This document shows, in pieces, positions 24,840 through 37,300 of a stretch of 64,000 nt of DNA. How positions within the stretch are numbered: the first letter of the stretch is position 1; every line of letters starts with the position of its first letter. Made by a program: the position numbers and the translations under genes. Source of the DNA: Pseudomonas sp. HAR-UPW-AIA-41 (GTDB lineage: Bacteria; Pseudomonadota; Gammaproteobacteria; Pseudomonadales; Pseudomonadaceae). The stretch is from contig NZ_NSLB01000001.1 in assembly GCF_002304225.1 (NCBI RefSeq), forward strand, positions 434,001 to 498,000. The letters are read 5' to 3'. The notes beneath the pieces were generated by a model, which saw only the letters and a list, made by a program, of their open reading frames with translations, searched no databases and was not told where the DNA came from.

Positions 24840-27218
24840 ATGAGTAACCATCACCAGGACAAGGCGACCTTTCTCGAACGCCTTATTTTCAACAACCGGC
24901 CTGTGGTCATTCTGCTGTGTACCCTGGTCACTCTCTTCCTCGGCTGGCAGGCGACACAGATTCGTCCGTCGACCAGCTTTGAGAAGATGATTCCGCTGAG
25001 CCATCCGTTCATCCAGAACATGATGGAGCACCGCAACGACCTGTCGAACCTCGGCAACACCGTGCGGATCTCGGTGGAAGCGGTCAATGGCGATATCTTC
25101 ACCAAGGAGTACATGGAAACCCTGCGTCAGGTCAGCGACGAGGTGTTCTATATCCCCGGTGTTGATCGTGCCGGTCTGAAGTCGCTGTGGAGCCCGAGCG
25201 TACGCTGGACCGAAGTGACCGAGGAAGGCTTTGCCGGTGGCGAAGTGATTCCGCAAACCTACGACGGTTCGGCTGCCAGCCTGGAAGAGCTTCGCAACAA
25301 CGTGCTCAAGTCCGGCCAGATCGGACGCATGGTGGCGAACAACTTCAAGTCCAGTACCGTGGACATCCCGCTGTTGGAGTCGTACCCCGACCCTGAGGAT
25401 CAGGGCAAGCTGATCAAACTGGACTACCGTGAGTTCTCCCACCAACTGGAAGAAAAGGTACGTGACAAGTTCCAGGCGCAGAACCCCAATGTGAAGATTC
25501 ACATCGTGGGTTTCGCCAAGAAGGTCGGCGACCTGATCGATGGTCTGATCATGGTGGTGGCGTTCTTCGGTATCGCGCTGGCGATTACCCTGGTGCTCCT
25601 GTACTGGTTCAGCTGGTGTATCCGTTCGACCATCTCGGTGGTATCCACCACCCTGATTGCCGTGGTCTGGCAGTTGGGTCTGATGCACACCGTGGGCTTC
25701 GGTCTCGACCCGTACTCCATGCTGGTACCGTTCCTGATCTTTGCCATCGGTATTTCTCACGGCGTGCAGAAGATCAACGGTATTGCCCTGCAGTCCAGTG
25801 GCGCGGATAACGCCCTGACCGCAGCGCGCCGCACCTTCCGCCAGCTGTTCCTGCCGGGCATGATCGCCATTCTGGTGGACGCTGTCGGCTTCATCACTCT
25901 GCTGGTGATCGATATCGGCGTGATCCGTGAGCTGGCCATCGGCGCTTCGATCGGTGTGGGCGTGATCGTCTTCACCAACCTGATTCTGCTTCCGGTGGCG
26001 ATTTCCTATATCGGCATCAGCAAGAAGGCAGTCGAGCGCAGCAAGGCCGATGCCGTGCGCGAACATCCGTTCTGGCGTCTGCTGTCGAACTTCGCCCACC
26101 CGGTTGTGGCACCGGTTTCGGTGGTGATTGCTCTGTCCGCCGGTGTGGCTGGCTTCTGGTACCAGAAGGCCCATCTGCAGATCGGTGACCTCGATCAGGG
26201 TGCACCGGAGCTGCGTCCGGATTCTCGCTACAACCAGGACAACGACTTCATCATCAAGAACTACTCGACCAGCTCCGACGTGCTGGTGGTGATGGTCAAG
26301 ACCGGTCCGGAAGGGTGCTCGACTTACGACACCCTGGCGCCCATCGACGAGCTGATGTGGACCATGCAGAACACCCAGGGTGTGCAGTCGGCGATTTCCC
26401 TCGTGACCGTCTCCAAGCAGGTCATCAAGGGCATGAACGAGGGCAACCTGAAGTGGGAAACCTTGTCGCGCAACCAGGACGTGCTGAACAACTCGATCAG
26501 CCGCGCCGAGGGCCTGTACAACACCGATTGCTCGCTGGCGCCGGTGCTGATCTTCCTTGAAGATCACAAGGCCGAGACCCTCAAGCGTGCCGTTGCAGCC
26601 GTCGAGGCTTTCGCAGCCGAGCATGACAGCGAAGACCGCAAGTTCCTGCTGGCTGCGGGTAACGCCGGTATCGAAGCGGCAACCAACGTGGTAATCGCCA
26701 AGGCCGAACTGCAGATCCTGATTCTGGTGTACATCTGCGTTGCCGTAATGTGCCTGATCACGTTCCGCTCCTTCGGCGCCATGCTCTGCATCATCCTGCC
26801 GCTGATCCTGACTTCCATCCTGGGTAACGCGCTGATGGCCTGGCTCGGTATCGGTGTCAAGGTGGCAACCCTGCCGGTGATTGCGCTGGGTGTGGGTATC
26901 GGTGTCGACTACGGCATCTACATCTACAGCCGTATGGAGAGCTTCCTGCGTGCCGGTCTGCCGCTGCAGGAGGCCTACTACGAGACGCTGCGCTCGACCG
27001 GTAAGGCGGTGCTGTTTACCGGCCTGTGCCTGGCGATCGGCGTGGTGACCTGGGTCTTCTCGGCGATCAAGTTCCAGGCCGACATGGGCCTGATGCTGAC
27101 CTTCATGCTGCTGTGGAACATGTTCGGTGCCCTGTGGCTGCTTCCGGCACTGGCTCGCTTCCTGATCAAGCCGGAGAAACTGGCCGGCAAGCAAGGTGGT
27201 TCGCTGTTCGCTCACTAA
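24840..27218 (+). CDS. RND superfamily transporter, MMPL/HpnN-like
   Basis: A 792-residue inner-membrane transporter. One N-terminal helix (about 20-40) is followed by a periplasmic domain to about 235, then five helices to about 395; the pattern repeats in the second half (helix near 425-445, periplasmic domain to about 625, then five helices). This is the twelve-helix architecture of MMPL proteins. In helix 4 of the second half the proton-relay Asp is present (GVDYG, D690). At the equivalent point in the first half the sequence reads GISHG (304-308), without an acid. It would move a lipid-like or other hydrophobic molecule, probably with the three preceding gene products. A terminator follows. 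Confidence 0.92.
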   Translation: MSNHHQDKATFLERLIFNNRPVVILLCTLVTLFLGWQATQIRPSTSFEKMIPLSHPFIQNMMEHRNDLSNLGNTVRISVEAVNGDIFTKEYMETLRQVSDEVFYIPGVDRAGLKSLWSPSVRWTEVTEEGFAGGEVIPQTYDGSAASLEELRNNVLKSGQIGRMVANNFKSSTVDIPLLESYPDPEDQGKLIKLDYREFSHQLEEKVRDKFQAQNPNVKIHIVGFAKKVGDLIDGLIMVVAFFGIALAITLVLLYWFSWCIRSTISVVSTTLIAVVWQLGLMHTVGFGLDPYSMLVPFLIFAIGISHGVQKINGIALQSSGADNALTAARRTFRQLFLPGMIAILVDAVGFITLLVIDIGVIRELAIGASIGVGVIVFTNLILLPVAISYIGISKKAVERSKADAVREHPFWRLLSNFAHPVVAPVSVVIALSAGVAGFWYQKAHLQIGDLDQGAPELRPDSRYNQDNDFIIKNYSTSSDVLVVMVKTGPEGCSTYDTLAPIDELMWTMQNTQGVQSAISLVTVSKQVIKGMNEGNLKWETLSRNQDVLNNSISRAEGLYNTDCSLAPVLIFLEDHKAETLKRAVAAVEAFAAEHDSEDRKFLLAAGNAGIEAATNVVIAKAELQILILVYICVAVMCLITFRSFGAMLCIILPLILTSILGNALMAWLGIGVKVATLPVIALGVGIGVDYGIYIYSRMESFLRAGLPLQEAYYETLRSTGKAVLFTGLCLAIGVVTWVFSAIKFQADMGLMLTFMLLWNMFGALWLLPALARFLIKPEKLAGKQGGSLFAH

Positions 27219-27231
27219 GCGACCGGTAATG

Positions 27232-27261
27232 AAAAACCGCGGCCATGAGCCGCGGTTTTTT
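27232..27261 (+). terminator. Terminator of the RND transporter gene
   Basis: A 12-bp stem (27232-27243 with 27249-27260), loop CATGA, flanked by A and T runs, begins 13 bases after the stop. The A/T symmetry could let it also serve the convergent batD. Confidence 0.93.
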
Positions 27262-27305
27262 ATGTCTTCTGAAAAGCCGGATGATTAATCCGGTGAGGCT
27301 GGCAC

Positions 27306-28933
27306 TTAGCGGGGGTAGAGCGGCGGCAAGCTGTTTTCCGGGGTTGCCGTCTCGGCGCTGAGTGCCGGCAGGCCTTTGACCGCTTTCCACAGAGCTTCGC
27401 CCTGCCAGTTCTGCCCGCTTTCGCTGTAGAGTGCACCATTGAGACCGTCGAGCGCTTCGGAGAGCGGGGCAAAGCGTGCGGCCATGTCAGCGAGCGTTTC
27501 CGGTTGCTGGCGGGCCCAGGCGTCCAGTGCCTGCCGGGTGGCCTGTGAGTCGTTGGCCAGACAGGCGCGCTTGAGATCGTCGAGCAGGGTACGCGGGCTT
27601 GGTCCGGTACTGGCTGTCGCGGCAACAGCCGGCTGTTTGCGCGCGCGCCACCAGAGCCCAAAGCCCAGCGCTGTGGTCAGGGCGAAGAGACCGGTGGACA
27701 GCTGCCATGGCCACAGGCGCTGGCTGCCTTGCGTCCCCTCGGCAACTGCACCGCCGGGCATGGCTTCGGCCTGCAATTGCGGATTGATCGCCACCTGCAG
27801 GCGGCGCTCAGGCAAGCGGGCGTATTCAAGGCTGTCGGTACGGGTGTTCCACCACGGCACTTCGATGGCCGGCAGCACGATCTCACCGCTGCGGGTGGGT
27901 ACCAGCGCCACACTTTCCTCGCGGCTGCCGAGCAGTCCGCGTTCATCCGCCTGATTACGCGTCTGTGGTTGCTCGGGGTAACGGCGCAGTCCGCTCACCT
28001 CGGCCTGCTCCAGCGGCGGCAGCTGAGAGCCGGACAGACCATCGGCCTTGAGCAGCACGTTACGCGTCAGCGATATGCCCTCCATGGCTTTCTGTGGCTC
28101 CGGGCTCCAGGCCTCGCTGAGGCTGACGGCGGCGGCCGGCAGCCAGGGCGCATCGGCAGGGAACTCGGCGGGGCGTGGTTTGACCCGCAGCGGAATCTCC
28201 GGCGATTTGACCCGTGCTGCTTTGCCCGGACGCGAACCGAAGGGCATGAAATCCTGATTCTGACGCGTATCGACCATGGTGGCGCTGAACAGTTGGGCGG
28301 GGATCAGCAGATCACCGCTTTTTTGCGGGTAGATGGCGTAGCGCAGTTCGATCACGCCATGGCGGACGCCGTTGATGACCTGCTCGAAGGTCTTCGGTTC
28401 ACCCAGCGGTTCGACCCGGGCATCGCTCATCTGCAAAGGGGTCAGGCTGCTGTCGTCGTACAGCGACACCGAGTGATAGATACGCAGGGTAAGGATCGTC
28501 TGGGCCTGCACATAGACTTCCTCCTGAGACAGACTGGCATCGATGAAGACAGGCGCCACGGACGTGCTGCCGGTCGCGTTGCTGGTATCGACCTGCAGTT
28601 GCAGCGCCGGGCTGTGGCTGTCGCCGATCTGCAGGGCGGGAATTTCCAGCTGACCGGTACGCCGCGGCAGCAGGCTGATGAGCCAGCGCGTGCTTTGCTG
28701 TGTGCCGCCAGCGCCGGTGCTCAGACTGCTGACCTGGCGTGAACCGAGAATCTCGAAGTCCTTCTGCAAAGGGCTCAGGTCCGGCGTGCTCTGAAGCATA
28801 GCGCCCTGACTCTGCAGGGTCAGCTCGACACTTTCGCCTTCGCTGACCTGAGTGCGGTCCAGGCTGGCGCTGATACCGGCGGCCAGGCAGTTAAGGCTGA
28901 ACAGAGCCGGCACGGCGGCGCGGAGAATGGGAT

Positions 28934-28937
<4 letters not shown>
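27306..28937 (-). CDS. batD: BatD-like oxygen-tolerance protein
   Basis: 543 residues. A signal peptide (about 1-20) is followed by a beta-rich extracytoplasmic region beginning ISASLDRTQVSEGESVEL, the typical BatD start. A single helix near residues 415-440 (STGLFALTTALGFGLWW) and a cytoplasmic C-terminal part complete it. BatD proteins belong to the Bacteroides aerotolerance complex; the exact role is unknown, but the genes are linked to stress tolerance and MoxR chaperone activity. The ATG at 28937 overlaps the batB/C stop (ATGA). It is the last gene of the six-gene minus-strand operon and ends 45 bases from a terminator. Confidence 0.9.
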
Positions 28938-30720
<1,783 letters not shown>

Positions 30721-30724
<4 letters not shown>

Positions 30725-31731
30725 GCCGACCTCCGGCGCAGGCGCTGCCAGGCATCCGGCCACAGCTCCAGGGCTACCAGAAGCATGCTGGCCAGCAGAG
30801 CCAGACCCAGTGGCCAGGCATGCAGGCCGTAAGTGGGGCGGGCCGAAGTGGCTTTCTGGCTGACCGGCTCGAGCTGGTCGAGGGTCTGGCCGATCTGTTG
30901 CAGTTCATCGGCGCTGCGTGCCCGGAAGTACTGACCACCGCTGAGACTGGCGATTTCGCGCAGGGCCGGCTCGTCCAGATCCAGACCTGGACTCAGGCCC
31001 AGCATGGCGGCCACACCGGACTGCGCCGGCTCGGCACCGATACCGATGGTGTAGATACGAACCCTGGCTTCGGTGGCGAGTTTGGCTGCAGTGGCCGGGT
31101 TTATCTCTCCGGCGGTGTTGGCGCCGTCGGTAATCAGCACCAGCACGCGGCTTTGTGCCGGACGCTGACGCAGGCGTTTCACCGCCAGACCGATGGCGTC
31201 GCCGAGGGCGGTATTCTTGCCGGCGATGCCGATCTGCGCTTCCTCCAGCCAGGTCCGCACGGTGTGACGGTCGAAGGTCAGCGGCGACTGCAGGTAGGCC
31301 TGGCTGCCGAACAGGATCAGACCGACCCGGTCGCCCCGGCGGCCTTCGATAAAGTCGGCAAACAGCGCCTTGACCAGCTCCAGGCGACTGATGTCCTCGC
31401 CCTGCCAGTGCATGTCGGGGTAATCCATGGAACCGGAGACATCTACGGCCAGCAGCAGGTCGCGGCCGCTGGTAGGCAGTGGTTGCGCTTCACCTATCCA
31501 TTGCGGACGTGCCGCGGCCAGTAACAGCAGCAGCCAGATCAGGGCGAACGGTGCCTGTCCCTGCCAGGCAGGCAGGCGGGCTTTGGCGCGGCGGCCGGCA
31601 AGGCCTTCGAGTTCGCCGAGAAAACTCACCCGCAGCGCAGATTCGCCGCTGTCGGCGGCGGGCAGCAGGCGGCGCATCACCCAGGGCAGCGGCGCCAGAA
31701 GGAAGACCCACGGCCAGGCAAATTCAAACAT
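30721..31731 (-). CDS. batA: BatA: von Willebrand factor A membrane protein
   Basis: 336 residues. It has a short N-terminal Bat-A type helix pair (about 5-20 and 60-75), a von Willebrand factor A domain (about 85-275), and a C-terminal helix near 310-328. The metal-ion-dependent adhesion motif is intact: DVSGSMD, a Thr in GKNTALGDAIG, and Asp in LITDGANT. The start ATG at 31731 overlaps the DUF4381 gene by eight bases, and its stop overlaps the batB/C start (ATGA). With batB/C it probably forms the membrane complex acted on by the MoxR ATPase. Confidence 0.92.
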
Positions 31732-32215
31732 GCTTGCGAATCCAGGTGCTGACCGCCTGCTGCAGGCCGGCGACAGCCTTCTCGTCGAGGCGGACATCGG
31801 CGCGGTAAGCCCCTTCGACCAGCACCATCCAGCGGGTCAGGCCGGCAGCCGGGCAACGCGAGTCGAGATAGGCCAGCCAGGCACGGCCACTCAGGGTCAG
31901 GCTGGGATCGTGGGGGTGGCGGCTCTGGCACAGGCGCTTGAGCAACTGGTTGAGCTGCTGCAGCCAGGGGCCGGCGGGCTCGCCGGTCTGCGGTGTGGGC
32001 AGGCGCTCCAGCTCCAGTAGGGCGGCTAAACGCAAGGGGTCGATGAGTTTCTCCTCGCCCGGTTGCTTGCGCCGTGGGCGGCGTTGCCACAGGCGCCAGA
32101 GGCCCCAGAGCAGAGCCGCGAGCAGAATGGGCAGCAGCCACCAGCCGGGGGCTGGCGGCCAGGCGCTGATGGCCGGAGGGGCGATGAGGGGCTCAAGCTG
32201 ATCCAGCGGGTTCAT
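31724..32215 (-). CDS. DUF4381 family membrane protein
   Basis: A 163-residue protein with the conserved N-terminal PPAISAWPPAPGWWLLP segment, one transmembrane helix (about 24-43), a basic stretch, and a cytoplasmic helical domain. It is the usual small partner between DUF58 and the first VWA gene in moxR/bat operons. Function is unknown. Its ATG overlaps the DUF58 stop (four bases), and its end overlaps batA. Confidence 0.9.
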   Translation of the reverse strand: MNPLDQLEPLIAPPAISAWPPAPGWWLLPILLAALLWGLWRLWQRRPRRKQPGEEKLIDPLRLAALLELERLPTPQTGEPAGPWLQQLNQLLKRLCQSRHPHDPSLTLSGRAWLAYLDSRCPAAGLTRWMVLVEGAYRADVRLDEKAVAGLQQAVSTWIRKHV

Positions 32216-33147
32216 CGCCTGGCTCCCAGTGGATGCAACTGATCGCGCAGTTGCTCGACCAGTTCGAAGCGGGTCGACAGTGGCAGCAGGGGCACGCCGA
32301 GTTTCTGTGCCAGCCGCTGCCAGCGCGAGCGGCGGGCGTCGGCCAGTTCGCGGTAGCTGTTGCGCAGGTGTTCGTCCTGGGTGTCCAGCTCCAGCTCGGC
32401 CTCGCCCTCGGCAAAACGCAACAGGCCGGCGCTGGGCAGGGTATGGTCGAGTGGGTCGTTGAGCGGCAGCAGGATCAGGTCGGTATGCCGGGCAAGCAGC
32501 GCCAGCTGCTGTTCGGCGGTGTCGTTGAGGGTGCGCTCGTCGCAGAGAATCACCACCAGGCTGCCGGGGCGCAGCACTTCGCGGGCACGCCGCAGGGCCA
32601 GGCTGAAGGTTTCCCGTGGGGCGCGGCCGTCGCTGCAGCCCAATTGCTGATTGCTGCGTACCAGCACGTTGAGCAGTTGCAGCAGGCTCTGTTTGCTGCG
32701 CCTCGGTTTGATCTCATGGTGTTCCTGGTCACTGAACACCAGGCCGCCAATGCGGTCGTTGTGGTTCAGCGCGGCCCAGCCGAACAGAGCCGCGGCCTGG
32801 GCGGCAAGCACTGACTTCAGGCACAGAGCCGAGCCGAAGAACAGCCGGCTGCTCTGTTCGATCACCAGGAAGACCGGACGTTCGCGCTCCTCATGGAATA
32901 GCTTGGTGTGCGGCTCCTGGGTACGGGCAGTTACCCGCCAGTCGATGGTGCGTACGTCGTCGCCGGCTTGATAGGCACGCACCTGATCGAAGTCGACGCC
33001 ACGGCCGCGCAGCTTGGAGTGGTGCAGGCCGATCAGCGGGCTGCGCCGGGCCGGGGTGGAAAACAGCTGTACTTCGCCGATCCGATGGCGCATCTCGATG
33101 AGTTCGCCGAGTGAGACGCGGATGCCGGGTTGCGAGGGCAGCTGCAT
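32212..33147 (-). CDS. DUF58 domain protein of the MoxR operon
   Basis: A 311-residue cytoplasmic protein. The DUF58 signature is plain: SKLRGRGVDFDQVRAYQAGDD, then RTIDWRVTARTQEPHTKLF. The second half has a VWA-like fold (FLVIEQSSRLFFGS). DUF58 proteins are the regular partners of MoxR ATPases. It starts 22 bases after the moxR stop and overlaps the DUF4381 start. Confidence 0.92.
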   Translation of the reverse strand: MQLPSQPGIRVSLGELIEMRHRIGEVQLFSTPARRSPLIGLHHSKLRGRGVDFDQVRAYQAGDDVRTIDWRVTARTQEPHTKLFHEERERPVFLVIEQSSRLFFGSALCLKSVLAAQAAALFGWAALNHNDRIGGLVFSDQEHHEIKPRRSKQSLLQLLNVLVRSNQQLGCSDGRAPRETFSLALRRAREVLRPGSLVVILCDERTLNDTAEQQLALLARHTDLILLPLNDPLDHTLPSAGLLRFAEGEAELELDTQDEHLRNSYRELADARRSRWQRLAQKLGVPLLPLSTRFELVEQLRDQLHPLGARR

Positions 33148-33169
33148 GGGCGGGATCTGTCCGTGGCCG

Positions 33170-34129
<960 letters not shown>

Positions 34130-34337
34130 CGCTATGCTCTTTTCAATTGTGACCACTGGGTCAGAACCGCCGGCGGCGGGCGGCAGCCACTTTAAATCAT
34201 TCGGCTGCGCTTCGACCAACTCGCTGCCTGCAAGTTGCATCACGGTTCTGCATTTATGTGGCTCGCCTATGCTTCCTCACAGCAACGTTTTTCAGAGCAA
34301 CGCTTCCTCCCAACAACAAAACCTGCGGAGCATCACC

Positions 34338-37300
34338 ATGGCGTTTTTCACTGCTGCCAGCAAAACCGACTTTCAGCACCAACTGCAAGCGGCGCTGGCC
34401 CAGCACGTCAGCGAACAGGACTTGCCACAAGTAGCCCTGTTCGCCGAGCAGTTCTTCGGCATCGTGCCCTTGGACGAGCTATGCCAGCGGCGCCTGTCCG
34501 ATCTGGTTGGCTGCACGCTGTCGGCCTGGCGTTTGCTTGAACGCTTCAAATCCGATGCGCCGCAGGCGCGGGTGTACAACCCCGACTACGAGAAACATGG
34601 CTGGCAGTCGACTCATACCGCGGTGGAGGTGCTGCACGCCGATCAGCCGTTCCTGGTCGACTCGGTGCGCATGGAGCTGAACCGCCGCGGGTACAGCATC
34701 CATACCCTGCAAAACAGTGTGTTCAGTGTGCGTCGCAACAAGCAGGGCGAACTGCTGGAGCTGCTGCCCAAGGGTAGTACCGGCAAGGATGTGCAGCATG
34801 AAGCGCTGATGTATCTGGAGATCAACCGCTGCGCCAATGTCGGCGCGCTGAAGACTCTGGAGAAGGCGTTGCAGGAAGTGCTGGCCGAGGTGCGTCTGGC
34901 AGTTGCCGATTTCCCGGCGATGAAGGCGCGCGCCGAGGCCTTGCTGGCGGGCATGGGCAAAAGCAAACGCAAGGGCGATGCCGGCGAGCTGGAAGAGGTC
35001 AAGGTGTTCCTCAGCTGGCTGATCGACAACCACTTCACCTTCCTCGGCTTCGAGGAGTTCAGCGTGGAGGAGCAGGGCGGTGTGTCGCGCATCGTCTACG
35101 ACGAAGGCTCGCTGCTGGGCCTGAGCAAGATGCTGCGTCAGGGGCTGCCGGCCAGTGAGCGGGAGATTGACAGCGAAGCCGCCAGCTACCTGCGCGAGCC
35201 GATCCTGCTGTCCTTCGCCAAGGCCTCCGAGCCGAGCCGGGTGCATCGGCCGGCCTACCCGGATTTCGTTTCGCTGCGCGAGCTGGACAGCAAGGGCAAG
35301 GTGATTCGCGAATACCGCTTTATGGGCCTGTACACCTCGTCGGTGTATGCCGAGAGCGTGCATCACATTCCCTACATCCGCCACAAGGTGGCCGAGGTGG
35401 CGCGCCGCTCAGGCTTCGATGCTCAGGGGCATCTGGGCAAGGAGCTGGGCCAGGTCCTCGAAGTGCTGCCGCGTGATGATCTGTTCCAGACGCCGGTCGA
35501 TGAGCTGTTCAACACTGCGATCAGCATCGTGCAGATTCAGGAGCGCAACAAACTGCGCATCTTCCTGCGTCGCGATCCCTACGGACGTTTCTGCTACTGC
35601 CTGGCCTATGTGCCGCGCGATGTGTATTCCACCGAGATCCGCGTGAAGATCCAGCAGATTCTCATGGAGCGTTTGCAGGCCAGCGACTGCGAGTTCTGGA
35701 CCTACTTCTCCGAGTCGGTGCTGGCACGGGTGCAGTTCATTCTGCGTGTCGATCCGCGCAACCGTGTGCAGGTGGATATTGCCCGCCTGGAGCAGGAAGT
35801 GATCCAGGCCTGCCGCTCGTGGAAGGACGACTATACCAGCCTGATGCTGGAGAGCCTGGGCGAGGGGCACGGCACCCAGGTGTTGGCCGATTTCCCAAAA
35901 GGCTTCCCGGCCGGCTACACCGAGCGATTTGCACCGCACTCGGCAGTGATCGATATGCAGCATCTGCTCAGCCTGTCCGAACAGCGGCCGCTGGTGATGA
36001 GCTTCTACCAGCCGCTGGCCCAGGGCGAGTCGCAGCTGCACTGCAAGCTCTACCACGCCGATACGCCGCTGCCGCTGTCGGATGTGCTGCCGATTCTGGA
36101 AAACCTCGGCTTGCGGGTACTGGGCGAGTTCCCCTACCGCCTGCGCCGCCAGGATGGCCGCGAGTTCTGGATTCACGATTTCGCCTTCACCTATGCCGGC
36201 GCCCAGATGCCGGATATTCAGGTGCTCAACGAGACCCTGCAGGATGCCTTTGTGCACATCGTCAACGGCGATGCCGAGAACGATGCCTTCAACCGTCTGG
36301 TGCTGGCCGCCGGTCTGCCGTGGCGTGATGTGGCGATGCTGCGGGCCTATGCCCGTTACCTCAAGCAGATCCGTCTGGGCTTCGATCACGGCTACATCGC
36401 CAGCACGCTGATCAACCATGCCGACATCGCCTGCGAGCTGGTGCGGCTGTTCAAGACCCGTTTCTACCTGGCCCGCAAGCTGACCGCCGACGATCTGGAA
36501 GCTAAACAGCAGAAGCTGGAGCAGGCCATTCTCGCCGCGCTGGACAATGTCGCGGTGCTCAACGAGGACCGTATCCTCAGGCGCTATCTGGATCTGATCA
36601 AGGCCACCCTGCGCACCAACTTCTATCAGCCCGATGCCAGTGGCCAGGCCAAGTCGTACTTCAGCTTCAAGCTCAACCCTCGCGCGATTCCCGACATTCC
36701 GCGACCAGTGCCCAAGTTCGAAATCTTCGTCTACTGCCCGCGCGTCGAGGGCGTACACCTGCGCTTTGGCGACGTGGCCCGTGGCGGTCTGCGCTGGTCC
36801 GACCGCGAGGAAGACTACCGCACCGAGGTGCTGGGCCTGGTCAAGGCGCAGCAGGTGAAGAACGCGGTGATTGTGCCGATGGGCGCCAAGGGTGGCTTCA
36901 TCCCGCGCAAGATGCCGGTGGGTGGCAACCGTGATGAGGTACTGGCAGAGGGCATCGCCTGCTACCGCATTTTCATCAGTGGCCTGCTGGATATCACCGA
37001 CAACCTCAAGGATGGTCAGGTCGTGCCGCCGAGCAACGTGGTACGCCACGACGCCGACGACCCTTATCTGGTGGTGGCAGCTGACAAGGGCACGGCGACC
37101 TTCTCCGATATCGCCAACGGTATTGCCCTGGATTATGGCTTCTGGCTGGGCGACGCGTTCGCCTCCGGCGGTTCGGCCGGCTACGACCACAAGGGCATGG
37201 GGATTACCGCCAAAGGCGGCTGGGTCTCGGTGCAGCGGCATTTCCGCGAGCAGGGCATCGACATCCAGAAGGATTTGACCACGGTGATCGGCATCGGCGA

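Noticed and set aside
24585..27215. 876-codon minus-strand ORF opposite the RND gene
   Set aside because: His/Gln-rich antisense frame without start signal; the plus-strand RND gene is certain.
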